Shown piece by piece: positions 52,381-61,474 of a DNA stretch of 64,000 bases (its first letter is position 1; each line of letters starts with the position of its first letter). Below the pieces are notes generated by a model. It did not search any database and was not told the origin of the DNA. It saw only the letters and a list, made by a program, of their open reading frames with translations. The stretch covers positions 248,001-312,000 of the forward strand of contig NZ_FSRJ01000003.1 in NCBI RefSeq assembly GCF_900142065.1, read 5' to 3'. The stretch comes from Agromyces cerinus subsp. cerinus (GTDB taxonomy: Bacteria; Actinomycetota; Actinomycetes; Actinomycetales; Microbacteriaceae). Position numbers and translations under genes: made by a program.

Positions 52381-52478
52381 TGCCGGCGCGCGTCGCCGTT
52401 CGGGCCGGGGTGTCGCGCGACATGCCGCCGGTCTACGCTGAACCGACGGCGCTGAGCGCCGGCGGAGGGGGTGCCGCG

Positions 52479-52901
52479 GTGACCGAAGGAACGAGCGCGA
52501 GCAGGCGGATGCCCCGTGGCGGGCGTCGCGCAGTGATGCTGCCGCTGATCGTCGTCGCGGTCGGCGGGCTCGCGCTCGCCGGGTGCACGACCGGCACCGA
52601 CACGCTGCCCGCGCCGGTCGTCGTCCAACTCGGCGACATCGACGGGGAGACGATCGAGGTCGTCGACGGCAACGTGATCGACCTCGCCGGTGACGACGAG
52701 ACGTACGCCGACTGGGACGCCGAGATCGAGGACCCGACGATCGCCCGGTTCACGCCGGGCGGTGATGACGGGAGCGCGCAGTCCAACCCCGGTCTCACGG
52801 CGACGGCCGTCGGAACGACCGGGGTGACGCTCGAGAACGGCGAGACCGGCGAGACCGTCTCGTTCACGGTCGAGGTCGTGCCGACGACGTCGGGCGACTG
52901 A
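52479..52901 (+). CDS. Small lipoprotein with Ig-like fold, function unknown
   Basis: Lipoprotein of 140 residues. A basic N-terminus (residues 1-18) and hydrophobic stretch lead to lipobox LAGC (cysteine about 38). The mature part of about 100 residues is acidic and beta-rich; LTATAVGTTGVTLENGETGE near the end resembles bacterial Ig-like or chagasin-type folds, but no firm family match is made. The GTG at 52479 has GGAGGGG upstream, and TACGCT at 52434-52439 may be its -10 box. It follows the large membrane protein by 98 bases and might be its partner. Confidence 0.7.
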   Translation: MTEGTSASRRMPRGGRRAVMLPLIVVAVGGLALAGCTTGTDTLPAPVVVQLGDIDGETIEVVDGNVIDLAGDDETYADWDAEIEDPTIARFTPGGDDGSAQSNPGLTATAVGTTGVTLENGETGETVSFTVEVVPTTSGD

Positions 52902-52938
52902 CGACCAGGCGAGCGGCCGAGCGTCGGCGCAGCGCCCG

Positions 52939-53634
52939 TCAGCCCAGCAGCAGGCTGCGCAGCTGGTCGGCCGAGTGCACGACCGCCATGGCGTCGGCGG
53001 CCTCGGCGGGGGAGCCGTAGCCCCACTCGACGAGGATCGTCGGCACGCCGTTCGCGAGCGCGCCGAGCGTGTCGTAGCCGCGGTCGCCGACCATCACGGA
53101 GTGTTCGGTGCTGATGCCGAGCGCGTTCAGGCGGCGCAGCGCCTCGGCGACGACGTCGGCCTTCGTGCTGCGCTCCTCGTCATCGCTCGCGCCTGCGATG
53201 ACGGTGAAGTACTGGCTGAGGCCGGTGTGGTCGAGCACCTTGCGCGCCATCGACTCGGGCTTCGAGGTCGCGAGGGCGACGGGGATGCCGGCGGCGTGCA
53301 GCCGCTCGAGCACGCCCGCGACGCCCGGGAAGACGGGGGAGCGGAGCACATGCTCGCCGTAGTGGTCGCGGTAGATGTTCAGCGCCTCCCACGCCTCGGC
53401 GTCGCTGAAGCCGGCCGTCATGCGCAGGCTGTCGAGCAGGGGCGGGCCGACGTAGCTGCGCAGCACCTCGTCGCTCGGCACGGGCAGGCCGAGCTCGGTG
53501 AACATGTGCGCGAGCGACCCGGTGATGTCGGAGGCCGAGTCGACGATCGTGCCGTCGAGATCGAACAGCACGGCCGACCAGGTGCGGGTCGGCTCGGTCA
53601 TCGTCGGGATAATCGTCAGGGGCTCGGTAGTCAC
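52939..53634 (-). CDS. HAD-superfamily phosphatase (phosphoglycolate phosphatase-like)
   Basis: Hydrolase of 231 residues in HAD subfamily IA. Motif I with the nucleophile aspartate is AVLFDLDGTIVDSASD (about residue 24), motif II threonine/serine in PVALATSKPESMA (about 118), the lysine in STKADVVAEAL and motif IV in SVMVGDRGYDTLGALANGVP (about 180). The helical cap follows motif I. Phosphoglycolate, beta-phosphoglucomutase-type or pyrophosphate substrates are all possible. The GTG at 53634 stands 6 bases after TAGGAT; an ATG at 53601 lacks any upstream signal. Confidence 0.88.
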   Translation of the reverse strand: MTTEPLTIIPTMTEPTRTWSAVLFDLDGTIVDSASDITGSLAHMFTELGLPVPSDEVLRSYVGPPLLDSLRMTAGFSDAEAWEALNIYRDHYGEHVLRSPVFPGVAGVLERLHAAGIPVALATSKPESMARKVLDHTGLSQYFTVIAGASDDEERSTKADVVAEALRRLNALGISTEHSVMVGDRGYDTLGALANGVPTILVEWGYGSPAEAADAMAVVHSADQLRSLLLG

Positions 53635-53640
53635 CGTGAC

Positions 53641-53646
53641 ATCCTA
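53641..53646 (-). promoter_or_regulatory. -10 box TAGGAT for the HAD gene, probable leaderless start
   Basis: On the minus strand TAGGAT, 6 bases, then the GTG at 53634. This supports the longer HAD start. Confidence 0.5.
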
Positions 53647-53713
53647 GGGTGCGAAAATCCGAGGGACACTCAGATTGATCGCACGCGAGGCGGCGGCGTC
53701 CCGCGATGCCCGG

Positions 53714-54409
53714 TCAGAAGAGCCGGGAGTGCCCGTCGTCCACGCCGCGCATCGCGTCGTAGTCGAGCACGACGCAGCGGATGCCGCGGTCCTCCGCGAG
53801 GGTGCGGGCCTGGGGCTTGATCTCCTGCGCCGCGAAGACGCCGGTCACCGGTGCCAGCAGCGGGTCGCGGTTCATGAGCTCGAGGTAGCGGGTGAGCTGC
53901 TCGACGCCGTCGATGTCACCGCGGCGCTTGAGTTCGACGGCGACCGAGGCGCCCGAGGCATCCGTCGCCAGGATGTCGACCGGGCCGATGGCCGTCATGT
54001 ACTCGCGGCGCACGAGCCGGTGGCCGTCGCCGAGGAGTTCGATCTGCTCGGCGAGCAGTTTCTGCAGGTGCGCCTCCACGCCGTCCTTCTGCAGGCCGGG
54101 GTCGATGCCGAGCTCGTGGTTCGAGTCGTGCAGCACCTCGTGGATCGAGACGATCAGCTGGTCGGCGGTCTTCTGGTGCACGACCTTCCAGAGCTCGACG
54201 ATGCCCGCTGCGCGCTGGTCGTCGTCGGGCTCGAGCGCCGTGAGCGTGCACGGCGGGCTCATCCAGTTGAGCGGCTTGTAGCTGCCGCCGTCGGAGTGCA
54301 CCAGGAGGCTTCCGTCGCCCTTCACCATCAGCAGGCGGGTGGCGAGCGGGAGATGTGCCGCGAGGCGTCCGGCGTAGTCGACGGAGCAGCGGGCGATGAC
54401 GAGACGCAC
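53714..54409 (-). CDS. nucS: Endonuclease NucS (mismatch-specific, DUF91)
   Basis: Endonuclease of 231 residues that performs non-canonical mismatch repair in actinobacteria lacking MutS/MutL. The N-terminal DNA-binding domain (about 1-115) includes [20 protein letters not shown]. The C-terminal nuclease domain has the D-ExK site in [20 protein letters not shown] (about 142-161) followed by [20 protein letters not shown]. Length and motifs match mycobacterial NucS. The GTG at 54409 is 6 bases after TACACT, so the transcript is probably leaderless. Presence of nucS is a marker for Actinobacteria. Confidence 0.95.
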   Translation of the reverse strand: MRLVIARCSVDYAGRLAAHLPLATRLLMVKGDGSLLVHSDGGSYKPLNWMSPPCTLTALEPDDDQRAAGIVELWKVVHQKTADQLIVSIHEVLHDSNHELGIDPGLQKDGVEAHLQKLLAEQIELLGDGHRLVRREYMTAIGPVDILATDASGASVAVELKRRGDIDGVEQLTRYLELMNRDPLLAPVTGVFAAQEIKPQARTLAEDRGIRCVVLDYDAMRGVDDGHSRLF

Positions 54410-54415
54410 CAGTCG

Positions 54416-54421
54416 AGTGTA
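54416..54421 (-). promoter_or_regulatory. -10 box TACACT for nucS, probable leaderless start
   Basis: On the minus strand TACACT is followed by 6 bases and the GTG start codon at 54409. Confidence 0.55.
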
Positions 54422-54457
54422 CGGCGAGCGACGGCGTTCGACGGTCTGTCGCGGGCG

Positions 54458-55759
54458 TCAGGCCTGTGCGGCCGGGGCGTCGGATTCGCCGCCCGTGGCG
54501 CCCGGCTTGCCCGAGCGCTCGCGCGCCGCGGGGGCCGCGAGGCCGGCCATGACCATGAGCGCCAGGATCACGAGCAGGGCGTTCAGCAGCCCGAAGTGCT
54601 CGCCCAGGAAGCCGATGAACGGCGGGCCGACGAGGAAGGCGCAGTAGCCGATGATCGCCACGGCGCTCACCCGGGCGGCGGCCTGGGCGCGGTCGGGCAC
54701 GTCGGCGGCCGCCGACATGCCGACCGGGAAGCCCATCGACGCGCCGATGCCCCACAGCACGGTGCCGACGACGATGACCCAGACCTCGGTGCCGAAGATG
54801 AAGAGGCTGAGCCCGACGACACCGGTCGCGGCGAGCACGCGGAGCGTCGCGACCCGGCCGAAGCGGTCGACGAGCGGGCCGCCGAGCACGCGAGCCGTCG
54901 TCATCGACACCGCGAAGACCGTGAAGATCGCGGCACCCACCGCGGGGTCGAAGCCGTGGCCGTCGACCGCCGCGAGCGTGAGCCAGTCGTTCGCCGATCC
55001 CTCGGCGAACGACATGCCGAGCATGATGACGCCGATGAGGAGCAGGCGCACGTCGCCCCAGACCCTGAGGCCGTCGCGGAACCGTTCGGTCCACGGGCGT
55101 GCGGATGCGGCATCCGCTCGCTCATCGGCGGCCGCCGGGTCGCCGAGCTCGCTGCGCTTGGGTACGAACCGCACCGACACGAGCGCGCCGACCGCGATGA
55201 CCGCGCCGATCACGGAGAGGTGCACGACGACCGGCACGGCCAGTGCCGCCGCCGCGGCCGCCATGCCGGCGCCGGCGACCGTGCCGAACGAGAAGAACGC
55301 GTGCATGAGCGGCATGAGCGTGCGGCCGATCTCGCGCTCGGCCTCGGCGCCCTCGACGTTCATCATGACGTCGACCGCGCCGTTGCCGAAGCCGGCGAAC
55401 GCGAGCCCGATCACGATGAGCGGGATGGACGGCAGCGCTGAGCCGCCGATGCCGATGAGCACGAGGCCGAGGGAGACCACGATCAGCGCGCCCGCCATGC
55501 CCGTGCGCGCGCCGAAGCGGGCCATGAGCGGGGGAGCGGCGATGAGGCCGAGCACTGCGGCGATGGAGCCGGCGAGGATCACGAGTCCGACGCCCTGGGT
55601 GCTGAGCCCGGTCTGGTCGCGCACCTCGGGAAGTCGCGCGACCCAGCTCGCGAGGCTGAGCCCCGAGAGGAAGAAGATGGCGAAGATCGCGTTGCGCCAC
55701 GCGAGCAGCTCGTGGCGGGCGCGGTTCGTGGTGGGGCTCGTGCTGAGGTGGTCGGTCAT
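54458..55759 (-). CDS. MFS permease (YbjJ/FucP-like)
   Basis: Transporter of 433 residues with 12 helices. It begins AWRNAIFAIFFLSGLSLASW (helix 1), with motif-A-like PPLMARFGARTGM in the loop to helix 3 and GPLVDRFGRVATLR in the second half. GFGNGAVDVMMNVEGAEAER near residue 125 is typical of the YbjJ-like group, whose substrates are poorly known. The ATG at 55759 is preceded by an unusual leader with four 8-bp repeats. A palindrome about 120 bp upstream matches the one in front of the LacI gene at 62325, which may therefore control it and hint at a sugar substrate. Confidence 0.85.
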   Translation of the reverse strand: MTDHLSTSPTTNRARHELLAWRNAIFAIFFLSGLSLASWVARLPEVRDQTGLSTQGVGLVILAGSIAAVLGLIAAPPLMARFGARTGMAGALIVVSLGLVLIGIGGSALPSIPLIVIGLAFAGFGNGAVDVMMNVEGAEAEREIGRTLMPLMHAFFSFGTVAGAGMAAAAAALAVPVVVHLSVIGAVIAVGALVSVRFVPKRSELGDPAAADERADAASARPWTERFRDGLRVWGDVRLLLIGVIMLGMSFAEGSANDWLTLAAVDGHGFDPAVGAAIFTVFAVSMTTARVLGGPLVDRFGRVATLRVLAATGVVGLSLFIFGTEVWVIVVGTVLWGIGASMGFPVGMSAAADVPDRAQAAARVSAVAIIGYCAFLVGPPFIGFLGEHFGLLNALLVILALMVMAGLAAPAARERSGKPGATGGESDAPAAQA

Positions 55760-55770
55760 CGTTCGGCTTC

Positions 55771-55816
55771 TGTCTTCGTGTCTTCGTGTCTTCGTGTCTT
55801 CGTGTCGCGTGTCGCG
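55771..55816 (-). repeat. Short tandem repeat in the MFS gene leader
   Basis: Four copies of TGTCTTCG (55771-55802, read as CGAAGACA on the mRNA strand) run into two copies of TGTCGCG (55803-55816). It begins 11 bases upstream of the ATG, so copy-number changes would alter the leader. Confidence 0.85.
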
Positions 55817-55875
55817 TGTCGGTGTGTGTTCGTGCCGGTGCGTCGAGTCGGCGTTCGAGGGCCGCCCGAGCGGCT

Positions 55876-55891
55876 ATCGAATCGATTCGAT
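55876..55891. promoter_or_regulatory. 16-bp palindrome, candidate LacI-type operator for the MFS gene
   Basis: ATCGAATCGATTCGAT is a perfect palindrome with a central CG. Its core CGAATCGATTCG (55878-55889) is identical to the palindrome at 62297-62308 in the LacI promoter. Confidence 0.65.
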
Positions 55892-55988
55892 TCGCCGATC
55901 AGTGAACGATATCCGTCGAGCGGGCGAACCGCAACCGATCCCCGGCCGCGCGGATCCGTGCGTCGGGCGGGCCGTCGTCGACGGCGAC

Positions 55989-56024
55989 GGCCGTGCAGCC
56001 CGGGAGCACCCGGACTGCACGGCC
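55989..56024 (-). terminator. Terminator hairpin after the collagenase gene
   Basis: GGCCGTGCAG (55989-55998) and its exact complement (56015-56024) with an inner CCGG pairing, 15 bases past the collagenase stop. Confidence 0.65.
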
Positions 56025-56038
56025 GCCGTGTCGTCGGA

Positions 56039-58636
56039 TCAGTAACTGGCGGTGACGCTCACCCCCGCGAAGTCCTCGACGGCGGTCAGGCCGACGTAGT
56101 TCCATCCGGGCTGGGGCCAAGCGACCACGACGCTCTCCTCGTTGCTGCCGGAGGTCGTCGAGCGCGCGACGTGCGCGTTCGCATCGGCCCAGCCGTAGCA
56201 GTTGACGTAGAGGTCGGCGTCTCCCGTGCCCCCGGTCGTCGTGACCGTGACCTGGGCGGTGCCCGCCGGAATCCAGATGAACAGGCCGTCGGTGTCGCCG
56301 CGCTTGGCGGAACGCCCTGATCGGCTGCACTCGTCGTCGAGCTGGCGGAGGTCGGAGCCCGTGCACTCGGGGAGTGCCGGGGTGCCGCCGTCAGCGACCG
56401 TGACGGGGAGCGTGACCGTGCCGGTCGCCCCGTCGTCGTCGGTCACCGTCAGCGTGACCGAGTACGTGCCGGCCGCGGCGAAGGCGATCGTCGGGTTCGC
56501 CTCGGTCGACTCCTGCCCGTCGCCGAACTGCCAGCGGCGCGAGGCGATCGTGCCGTCCTCGTCGGTCGACGTGTCGGTGAACCCGACCTCCAGGCCGTCG
56601 GCCGAGATGGCGAACGATGCCGCAGGCACCCGGTTGACCGGGTCGGTGCCGCCGCCGCCGAGATCGGCGCTGCAGTCGCCGGCAGCGCATCGCGTGAGGT
56701 ATGCCGCGAACTCGGCGTCGTACCGGGTGCCGATCGTGTCGGTGATGTAGGTGCGGGCCGCGTCCCAGTCGCCGGCGCGGTACGAGCCGAGGATGGTCTG
56801 CAACTCGCTCGGGCGCTCGTTGAGCATGAACGCCGCGGCGAGGAACCCCCAGCGGTAGACCCGCTCCTGACCGTGGTCGTAGTTCGTGTCGAAGAGCTGG
56901 CTGAGCGTGTAGGTGCCCTGCGCGGCCGCCGCCTGCGCGGCCGTGTAGTCCTCGCCCCGGTACTGGTACGAGATGAACTCCGCGAAGCCCTCGACCCACC
57001 AGATCGTGGGCGTCTGCATGCCCTCCTCGAAGTCGCCGTGCATGTTGAAGCGGCCGTCGAGGTAGTGCGTGTACTCGTGGTTGAGGTTCCACACTGCGAA
57101 CTCCGGGCGAAGCCACTCGGCCTCGTAGGCGATGAACCGCGCGACGTTGTCGGCGGCGGAGGGGTCGCCCTCGAGGTACATGCCGCCGTTGTTGGTGTCG
57201 ATGCCGAAGATGGCGCCCGCGTAGCTCTGGTAGTCGCTGCTCGAGTCGAACACGACCACCTCGATGCTGGAGTTCACGTCGTTCGGCACCGGACCCGGGT
57301 CCTTCGCGACCGCGTGGAAGTACTGGTCCTGGGCGAGCAGGCTCGAACAGCTCGCGGCGAGCTGCTCGGCGCTGATCTCCTGGGCGCGGATCGTGATGCT
57401 CGAGGAGCAGTCGTGCTCGGTGATGAGGACGGCGTCGGCGACGCGCTCGCCGAGGTCGCAGGTGCCGTAGTCGGCGCACGCCTCGGGGTCGTAGTAGTTC
57501 GCCATCTGGCCGAGGGCGACCCACAGCTGCGCGGTCGGCCCGTCGAGCGAGGTGCGCGTGAGCAGGTCGGCGACGAGCGGCTTGGCGGCCGCACGAATCG
57601 AGTCGTCGCCGAGGAAGCGGGCGAGCTCGCGACCCGCGTTCGTCGGCAGGAAGGCCGACTCGCCGCCGAGCCGGTCGAGGTGGGCGACCGCGAAGTCGTG
57701 CAGCGTCGTGAGGAGCGACGGGTCCGCGGCCACGGCGGCGACGAACTCGGGCACATGGTGGCCGCGGAACAGCACCGTGAACACGTTGTTCACGGCGTTC
57801 CGCATCCACCAGAGCGCCTCGTACTCCGCGTCGTACTCGGTGAGCAGCCGCTCGACGACATCGAGGTAGCGGTCGTTGAGCACCGCACTGTCGATGAGCG
57901 TGACGGCCTCGCCGAGCACCTCGCCGTTGGCGTCGGTGACGTCGCGCGAGCGCGGGTTGCCGAAGAAGGCGTCGAGTGCCCCGGCTGCCGCGTTCGACAG
58001 CGACGAGCCGTAGTCGCCCACGTTCTCGGCGTCGTAGAACTGCACGTAGTAGCCGGCCCGGAGGAAGAGCACGAGCTGGCCGGCCGACGTGGAGTTGTCG
58101 CCGGGGTAGGAGCCTGCGACGGTGCGGAGCGCGTTCGCGACCGTGATCATCTGCGCTTCGGCGAAGATCGCCTTGGCGTCGGCGCCCTTCACGAGGAACA
58201 GCGAGTTGATGCAGTCCATCGGGCTCGCGACGACCAGGTCGACGAGCGACTGGCCGCTCGCCGCGGCGAAGTCCGCCGTCGAGCAGGTGTCGGCGGCCGC
58301 CGCCTGTCGGCCGGCTGCGGCGCCGGGGTTGCCGAGGTCGCCGGCCGACGGCCGCTCGGGAACGGCGACCTCGTCACCGGCCTCGGTGCGGTGCACCTCG
58401 GCGTTCGCCGTCAATGGTGCCGCCGGCTCGAGGTCGGGGTCGAGCTCGGGCACGAGCGCAGCGCTCGAGCCCGTGGCCGCAGCGCCCCCGGTGTCGGCCG
58501 CCGGGCCGGAGCCCGACGGCACCGGATCGGGCGGTGCCGCCGCGTTGGCCCCGAGCGGGGCGCCGAGGCTGAATGCGAGTACGAGCGACAGCGCGATGGC
58601 TGTGCCGGTTCCACGTCGTCGGATGGGTTGGGTCAT
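56039..58636 (-). CDS. Secreted collagenase-type metalloprotease (family M9) with PKD and PPC domains
   Basis: Extracellular zinc protease of 865 residues. The signal peptide covers about 1-33 ([14 protein letters not shown]), followed by an Ala/Pro-rich propeptide. The activator-like helical region is at about 110-390 and the peptidase domain has zinc motif [17 protein letters not shown] (about 519), then [20 protein letters not shown] carrying the third ligand glutamate. A PKD domain (about 665-750, [16 protein letters not shown]) and a C-terminal PPC domain (about 765-865, [11 protein letters not shown]) follow, both used for substrate binding. Domain order equals that of clostridial and Vibrio collagenases. 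The ATG at 58636 has AGGAG 6 bases upstream. Confidence 0.93.
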   Translation of the reverse strand: MTQPIRRRGTGTAIALSLVLAFSLGAPLGANAAAPPDPVPSGSGPAADTGGAAATGSSAALVPELDPDLEPAAPLTANAEVHRTEAGDEVAVPERPSAGDLGNPGAAAGRQAAAADTCSTADFAAASGQSLVDLVVASPMDCINSLFLVKGADAKAIFAEAQMITVANALRTVAGSYPGDNSTSAGQLVLFLRAGYYVQFYDAENVGDYGSSLSNAAAGALDAFFGNPRSRDVTDANGEVLGEAVTLIDSAVLNDRYLDVVERLLTEYDAEYEALWWMRNAVNNVFTVLFRGHHVPEFVAAVAADPSLLTTLHDFAVAHLDRLGGESAFLPTNAGRELARFLGDDSIRAAAKPLVADLLTRTSLDGPTAQLWVALGQMANYYDPEACADYGTCDLGERVADAVLITEHDCSSSITIRAQEISAEQLAASCSSLLAQDQYFHAVAKDPGPVPNDVNSSIEVVVFDSSSDYQSYAGAIFGIDTNNGGMYLEGDPSAADNVARFIAYEAEWLRPEFAVWNLNHEYTHYLDGRFNMHGDFEEGMQTPTIWWVEGFAEFISYQYRGEDYTAAQAAAAQGTYTLSQLFDTNYDHGQERVYRWGFLAAAFMLNERPSELQTILGSYRAGDWDAARTYITDTIGTRYDAEFAAYLTRCAAGDCSADLGGGGTDPVNRVPAASFAISADGLEVGFTDTSTDEDGTIASRRWQFGDGQESTEANPTIAFAAAGTYSVTLTVTDDDGATGTVTLPVTVADGGTPALPECTGSDLRQLDDECSRSGRSAKRGDTDGLFIWIPAGTAQVTVTTTGGTGDADLYVNCYGWADANAHVARSTTSGSNEESVVVAWPQPGWNYVGLTAVEDFAGVSVTASY

Positions 58637-58754
58637 CGTCGACTCCTGAATCGTGTGCTGCGGATCGAAGAACCGGCACTGCAGGTTCCCGACCCTGTGC
58701 GATCTCCGGCCCCCGGCCGGAGTGGCGCGTCGTCATCGATGCGCCGCGGTCATC

Positions 58755-58785
58755 GTGTCATATATCACACGTCACGCGCTACTAT
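58755..58785 (+). promoter_or_regulatory. Candidate operator and -10 box of tdh
   Basis: GTGTCATATATCACAC (58755-58770) is palindromic in 7 of 8 half-site positions and looks like a GntR-type site. TACTAT (58780-58785) would be the -10 box, so the site overlaps the -35 area. No obvious regulator gene is adjacent. Confidence 0.45.
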
Positions 58786-58898
58786 TGCCTCTGGATCGCT
58801 GTCGAGAGCGCGTCGCGCCCACTCCCGGCTCGCCGAGGCATCCGCAGCATCGCCGGTACGATGGCTTGGTCATCCGGCGCATCCACCGGACCACTCGC

Positions 58899-58931
58899 AT
58901 GAGCCGCCGCACCCAGCGGTTCATGTTCTGA
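58899..58931 (+). other. Short upstream open frame and hairpin in the tdh leader
   Basis: ATG at 58899 opens a 10-codon frame ([10 protein letters not shown]) ending TGA at 58931, 18 bases before the tdh start. CATGAGCCGC (58898-58907) can pair with GCGGTTCATG (58916-58925) with one G-U pair. It might be a leader peptide, but no ribosome site precedes it. Confidence 0.3.
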
Positions 58932-58949
58932 ACAATGGAGTTTCTTGCG

Positions 58950-59993
58950 ATGAAGGCCCTCTACAAACCCGCCGCCGGCGCCGGCCTGGAGTACGTCGAT
59001 CGGCCCGAGCCCGAGACGGGCCCCGCCGACGTGAAGATCCGGGTGCTGCGCACCGGCATCTGCGGCACCGACCTGCACATCGAGAAGTGGGACGACTGGG
59101 CCGCGTCGACGATCGCCGCACCGCTCATCCCGGGCCACGAGTTCTACGGCGAGGTCGTCGAGGTCGGGCCGCTCGTGCACGACGTCGCCGTCGGCGACCG
59201 CGTCTCGGGCGAGGGGCACATCGTCTGCGGCATGTGCCGCAACTGCCGCGCCGGGCGCCGCCAGATGTGCATCCGCACGAAGGGCCTCGGCCTCCACCGC
59301 GACGGCGCGTTCGCCGAGTACGTCGTGCTTCCCGGCGAGAACGTCTGGGTGCACCACGCCGACATCGAGCCCGAGGTGGGCGCGATCTTCGACCCCTTCG
59401 GCAACGCCGTGCACACCGCGCTCGCCTTCTCGGTCGTCGGCGAAGACGTGCTCGTCACGGGCTGCGGCCCGATCGGCCTGATGTCGATCGCCGTCGCCCG
59501 CCACGTCGGCGCACGCTTCATCGTCGCGACCGACGTCTCGCCGGCCCGCCTCGAGCTCGCGCTCTCGATGGGCGCCGACGCCGTCGTCGACGTCTCGAAG
59601 GAGCGGGTGCGCTCCGCACAGGAGCGCCTCGGCATGCGCGAGGGCTTCGACGTCGGCTTCGAGATGTCGGGCTCGGCGAAGGCGCTGCCCGAGATGATCG
59701 AGAACATGAACCACGGCGGGCGCATGGCGCTGCTCGGCCTGCCCGCCGAGCCGTACGCGATCGACTGGGGCAAGGTCGTCACCCACATGCTCACCATGAA
59801 GGGCATCTACGGGCGCGAGATGTTCGAGACGTGGAACTCGATGAGCGCGATGCTGCAGACGAGCTCCGAGCTGCGCTCGCGCGTCGCCTCGATCATCAGC
59901 GACCGCTACCCGGCACGCGAGTGGCGTGCGGCGTTCGATGCGGCCGCCTCGGGCGGCGTCGGCAAGGTCATCCTCGACTGGACGGAGCTGTAG
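58950..59993 (+). CDS. tdh: L-threonine 3-dehydrogenase
   Basis: Zinc MDR dehydrogenase of 347 residues that oxidises threonine to 2-amino-3-ketobutyrate using NAD. Catalytic zinc ligands are in [17 protein letters not shown] (Cys about 38, the TDH-typical sequence) and PGHEFYGEV (His about 63). The structural zinc cysteines lie in [15 protein letters not shown] (about 92-106), and the cofactor loop is [11 protein letters not shown] (about 170). The ATG at 58950 begins [17 protein letters not shown], the usual TDH start, with GGAG 9 bases upstream. An ATG at 58935 overlaps that ribosome site. The operon continues with kbl 2 bases downstream. Confidence 0.94.
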   Translation: MKALYKPAAGAGLEYVDRPEPETGPADVKIRVLRTGICGTDLHIEKWDDWAASTIAAPLIPGHEFYGEVVEVGPLVHDVAVGDRVSGEGHIVCGMCRNCRAGRRQMCIRTKGLGLHRDGAFAEYVVLPGENVWVHHADIEPEVGAIFDPFGNAVHTALAFSVVGEDVLVTGCGPIGLMSIAVARHVGARFIVATDVSPARLELALSMGADAVVDVSKERVRSAQERLGMREGFDVGFEMSGSAKALPEMIENMNHGGRMALLGLPAEPYAIDWGKVVTHMLTMKGIYGREMFETWNSMSAMLQTSSELRSRVASIISDRYPAREWRAAFDAAASGGVGKVILDWTEL

Positions 59994-59995
59994 AC

Positions 59996-61183
59996 ATGTA
60001 CGGAACGGTGAAGGAGCAGCTGCGCGCCGAGCTCGACGAGATCGAGGCCGCCGGGCTCACGAAGCGCGAGCGCGGCATCCACGGCCCGCAATCGTCCGAG
60101 ATCGAGGTCGCGGGGCGCGAGGTGCTGAACTTCTGCGCGAACAACTATCTCGGCCTCGCGAACGACCCGCGCATCGTCGCGGCGGCGCACGCCGGTCTCG
60201 ACGAGTGGGGCTACGGACTCGCGAGCGTGCGGTTCATCTGCGGCACGCAGGAGCTGCACCTCGAGCTCGAGAAGCAGGTCTCCTCGTTCCTGGGGTACGA
60301 CGACACGATCCTCTTCTCCTCGTGCTTCGACGCCAACGGCGGGGTGTTCGAGGTGCTCTTCGGGCCCGACGACGCGATCATCTCCGACGAGCTGAACCAC
60401 GCCTCGATCATCGACGGCATCCGCCTCTCGAAGGCTCGGCGCTACCGCTACAAGAACCGGGATCTCGTCGACCTCGAGGCGCAGCTGGTCGCGGCATCCG
60501 ACGCCCGCCGCCGGGTGATCGTGACCGACGGCGTCTTCTCGATGGACGGCTACATCGCGCCGCTCGCCGAGATCTGCGACCTCGCCGACAAGTACGGCGC
60601 GCTCGTCTTCGTCGACGACTCGCACGCCGTCGGCTTCGTCGGCGAACACGGCCGCGGCACGCCCGAGCACTGCGGCGTCGAGGGCCGGGTCGACATCACG
60701 ACCGGCACCTTCGGCAAGGCGCTCGGCGGGGCATCCGGCGGCTACGTCTCGGCCCGCCAGGAGATCGTCGACCTGCTGCGTCAGCGCGCCCGGCCCTACC
60801 TCTTCTCGAACACGCTCGCGCCGGCGATCGTGGCGGGCACGATCCAGGCGCTCGAGCTGCTCGCCTCGTCGGGCGAACTGCGCGAGAAGCTGCGGGGCAA
60901 CGCCGCGCTCTTCCGCTCACTGATGACGGATGCCTCGTTCGACCTGCTCCCCGGCGAGCACCCGATCGTGCCGGTGATGTTCGGCGACGCCGCACTCACC
61001 GCGCGCATGGCCGACGCGCTGCAGCAGCACGGGGTGTACGTCACGGCGTTCAGCTTCCCGGTCGTGCCCCGAGGGGCCGCGCGCATCCGCGTGCAGCTGT
61101 CGGCGGCGCACTCCGAAGACGAGATCCGTCGCTGCGTCGCCGCCTTCGTGGCGGCTCGCGACGAGGTGGCCGCGGCCGAGTAG
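59996..61183 (+). CDS. kbl: Glycine C-acetyltransferase (2-amino-3-ketobutyrate CoA ligase)
   Basis: PLP enzyme of 395 residues that cleaves 2-amino-3-ketobutyrate with CoA to glycine and acetyl-CoA, completing threonine breakdown begun by Tdh. The PLP lysine is in [14 protein letters not shown] (about 240). Other family segments are [17 protein letters not shown] (about 43), [16 protein letters not shown] and [20 protein letters not shown] (about 205). The ATG at 59996 starts two bases after the tdh stop. The two enzymes probably form a channeling complex. The gene is followed directly by a block of repeats. Confidence 0.95.
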   Translation: MYGTVKEQLRAELDEIEAAGLTKRERGIHGPQSSEIEVAGREVLNFCANNYLGLANDPRIVAAAHAGLDEWGYGLASVRFICGTQELHLELEKQVSSFLGYDDTILFSSCFDANGGVFEVLFGPDDAIISDELNHASIIDGIRLSKARRYRYKNRDLVDLEAQLVAASDARRRVIVTDGVFSMDGYIAPLAEICDLADKYGALVFVDDSHAVGFVGEHGRGTPEHCGVEGRVDITTGTFGKALGGASGGYVSARQEIVDLLRQRARPYLFSNTLAPAIVAGTIQALELLASSGELREKLRGNAALFRSLMTDASFDLLPGEHPIVPVMFGDAALTARMADALQQHGVYVTAFSFPVVPRGAARIRVQLSAAHSEDEIRRCVAAFVAARDEVAAAE

Positions 61184-61187
61184 CCGT

Positions 61188-61470
61188 CTCGATGGGCTCG
61201 ACCGGCAGACGACCTCGTTCTGCGGGTTGCGCCTGGGCGACCTGGTTCTGCGGGTTGAGCCTGTCGAAACCCCGCCCGAGAACGACCGGGTCTCGACGGG
61301 CTCGACCGGCAGACGACCTGGTTCTGCGGGTTGAGCCTGTCGAAACCCTGCCCGAGAACGACCGGGTCTCAACGGGCTCGACCGGCAGACGACCTGGTTC
61401 TGCGGGTTGAGCCTGTCGAAACCCCGCTCAGGACTACCGGGTCTCGACGGGCTCGACCGGCAGATGCTCG
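61188..61470. repeat. Tandem ~76-bp repeat block between kbl and the SDR gene
   Basis: About three and a half copies, aligned on GGGCTCGACCGGC at 61194, 61298, 61374 and 61449. The first copy is about 104 bp because of an internal duplication; the others are 75-76 bp. Each unit carries GGTTGAGCCTGTCGAAACCC and, inverted, a near match of it ending GACCGG, so the RNA can form hairpins of about 20 bp. Confidence 0.9.
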
Positions 61471-61474
61471 CGCG

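Larger units (their letters stand above)
58637..58949. other. 313-base divergent region between collagenase and tdh
   Basis: It holds the likely tdh promoter with an operator-like site (58755-58785), a small open frame with a hairpin (58898-58931) and the collagenase ribosome site at its left end. Nothing else is supported. Confidence 0.5.

Noticed and set aside
56873..59995. Long plus-strand open frame opposite the collagenase leading into kbl
   Set aside because: Composition is that of an antisense shadow; kbl has its own start at 59996 and the collagenase on the other strand is certain.
61188..61470. CRISPR array
   Set aside because: Repeat units are adjacent without unique spacers, about 76 bp long, and no cas genes are near.
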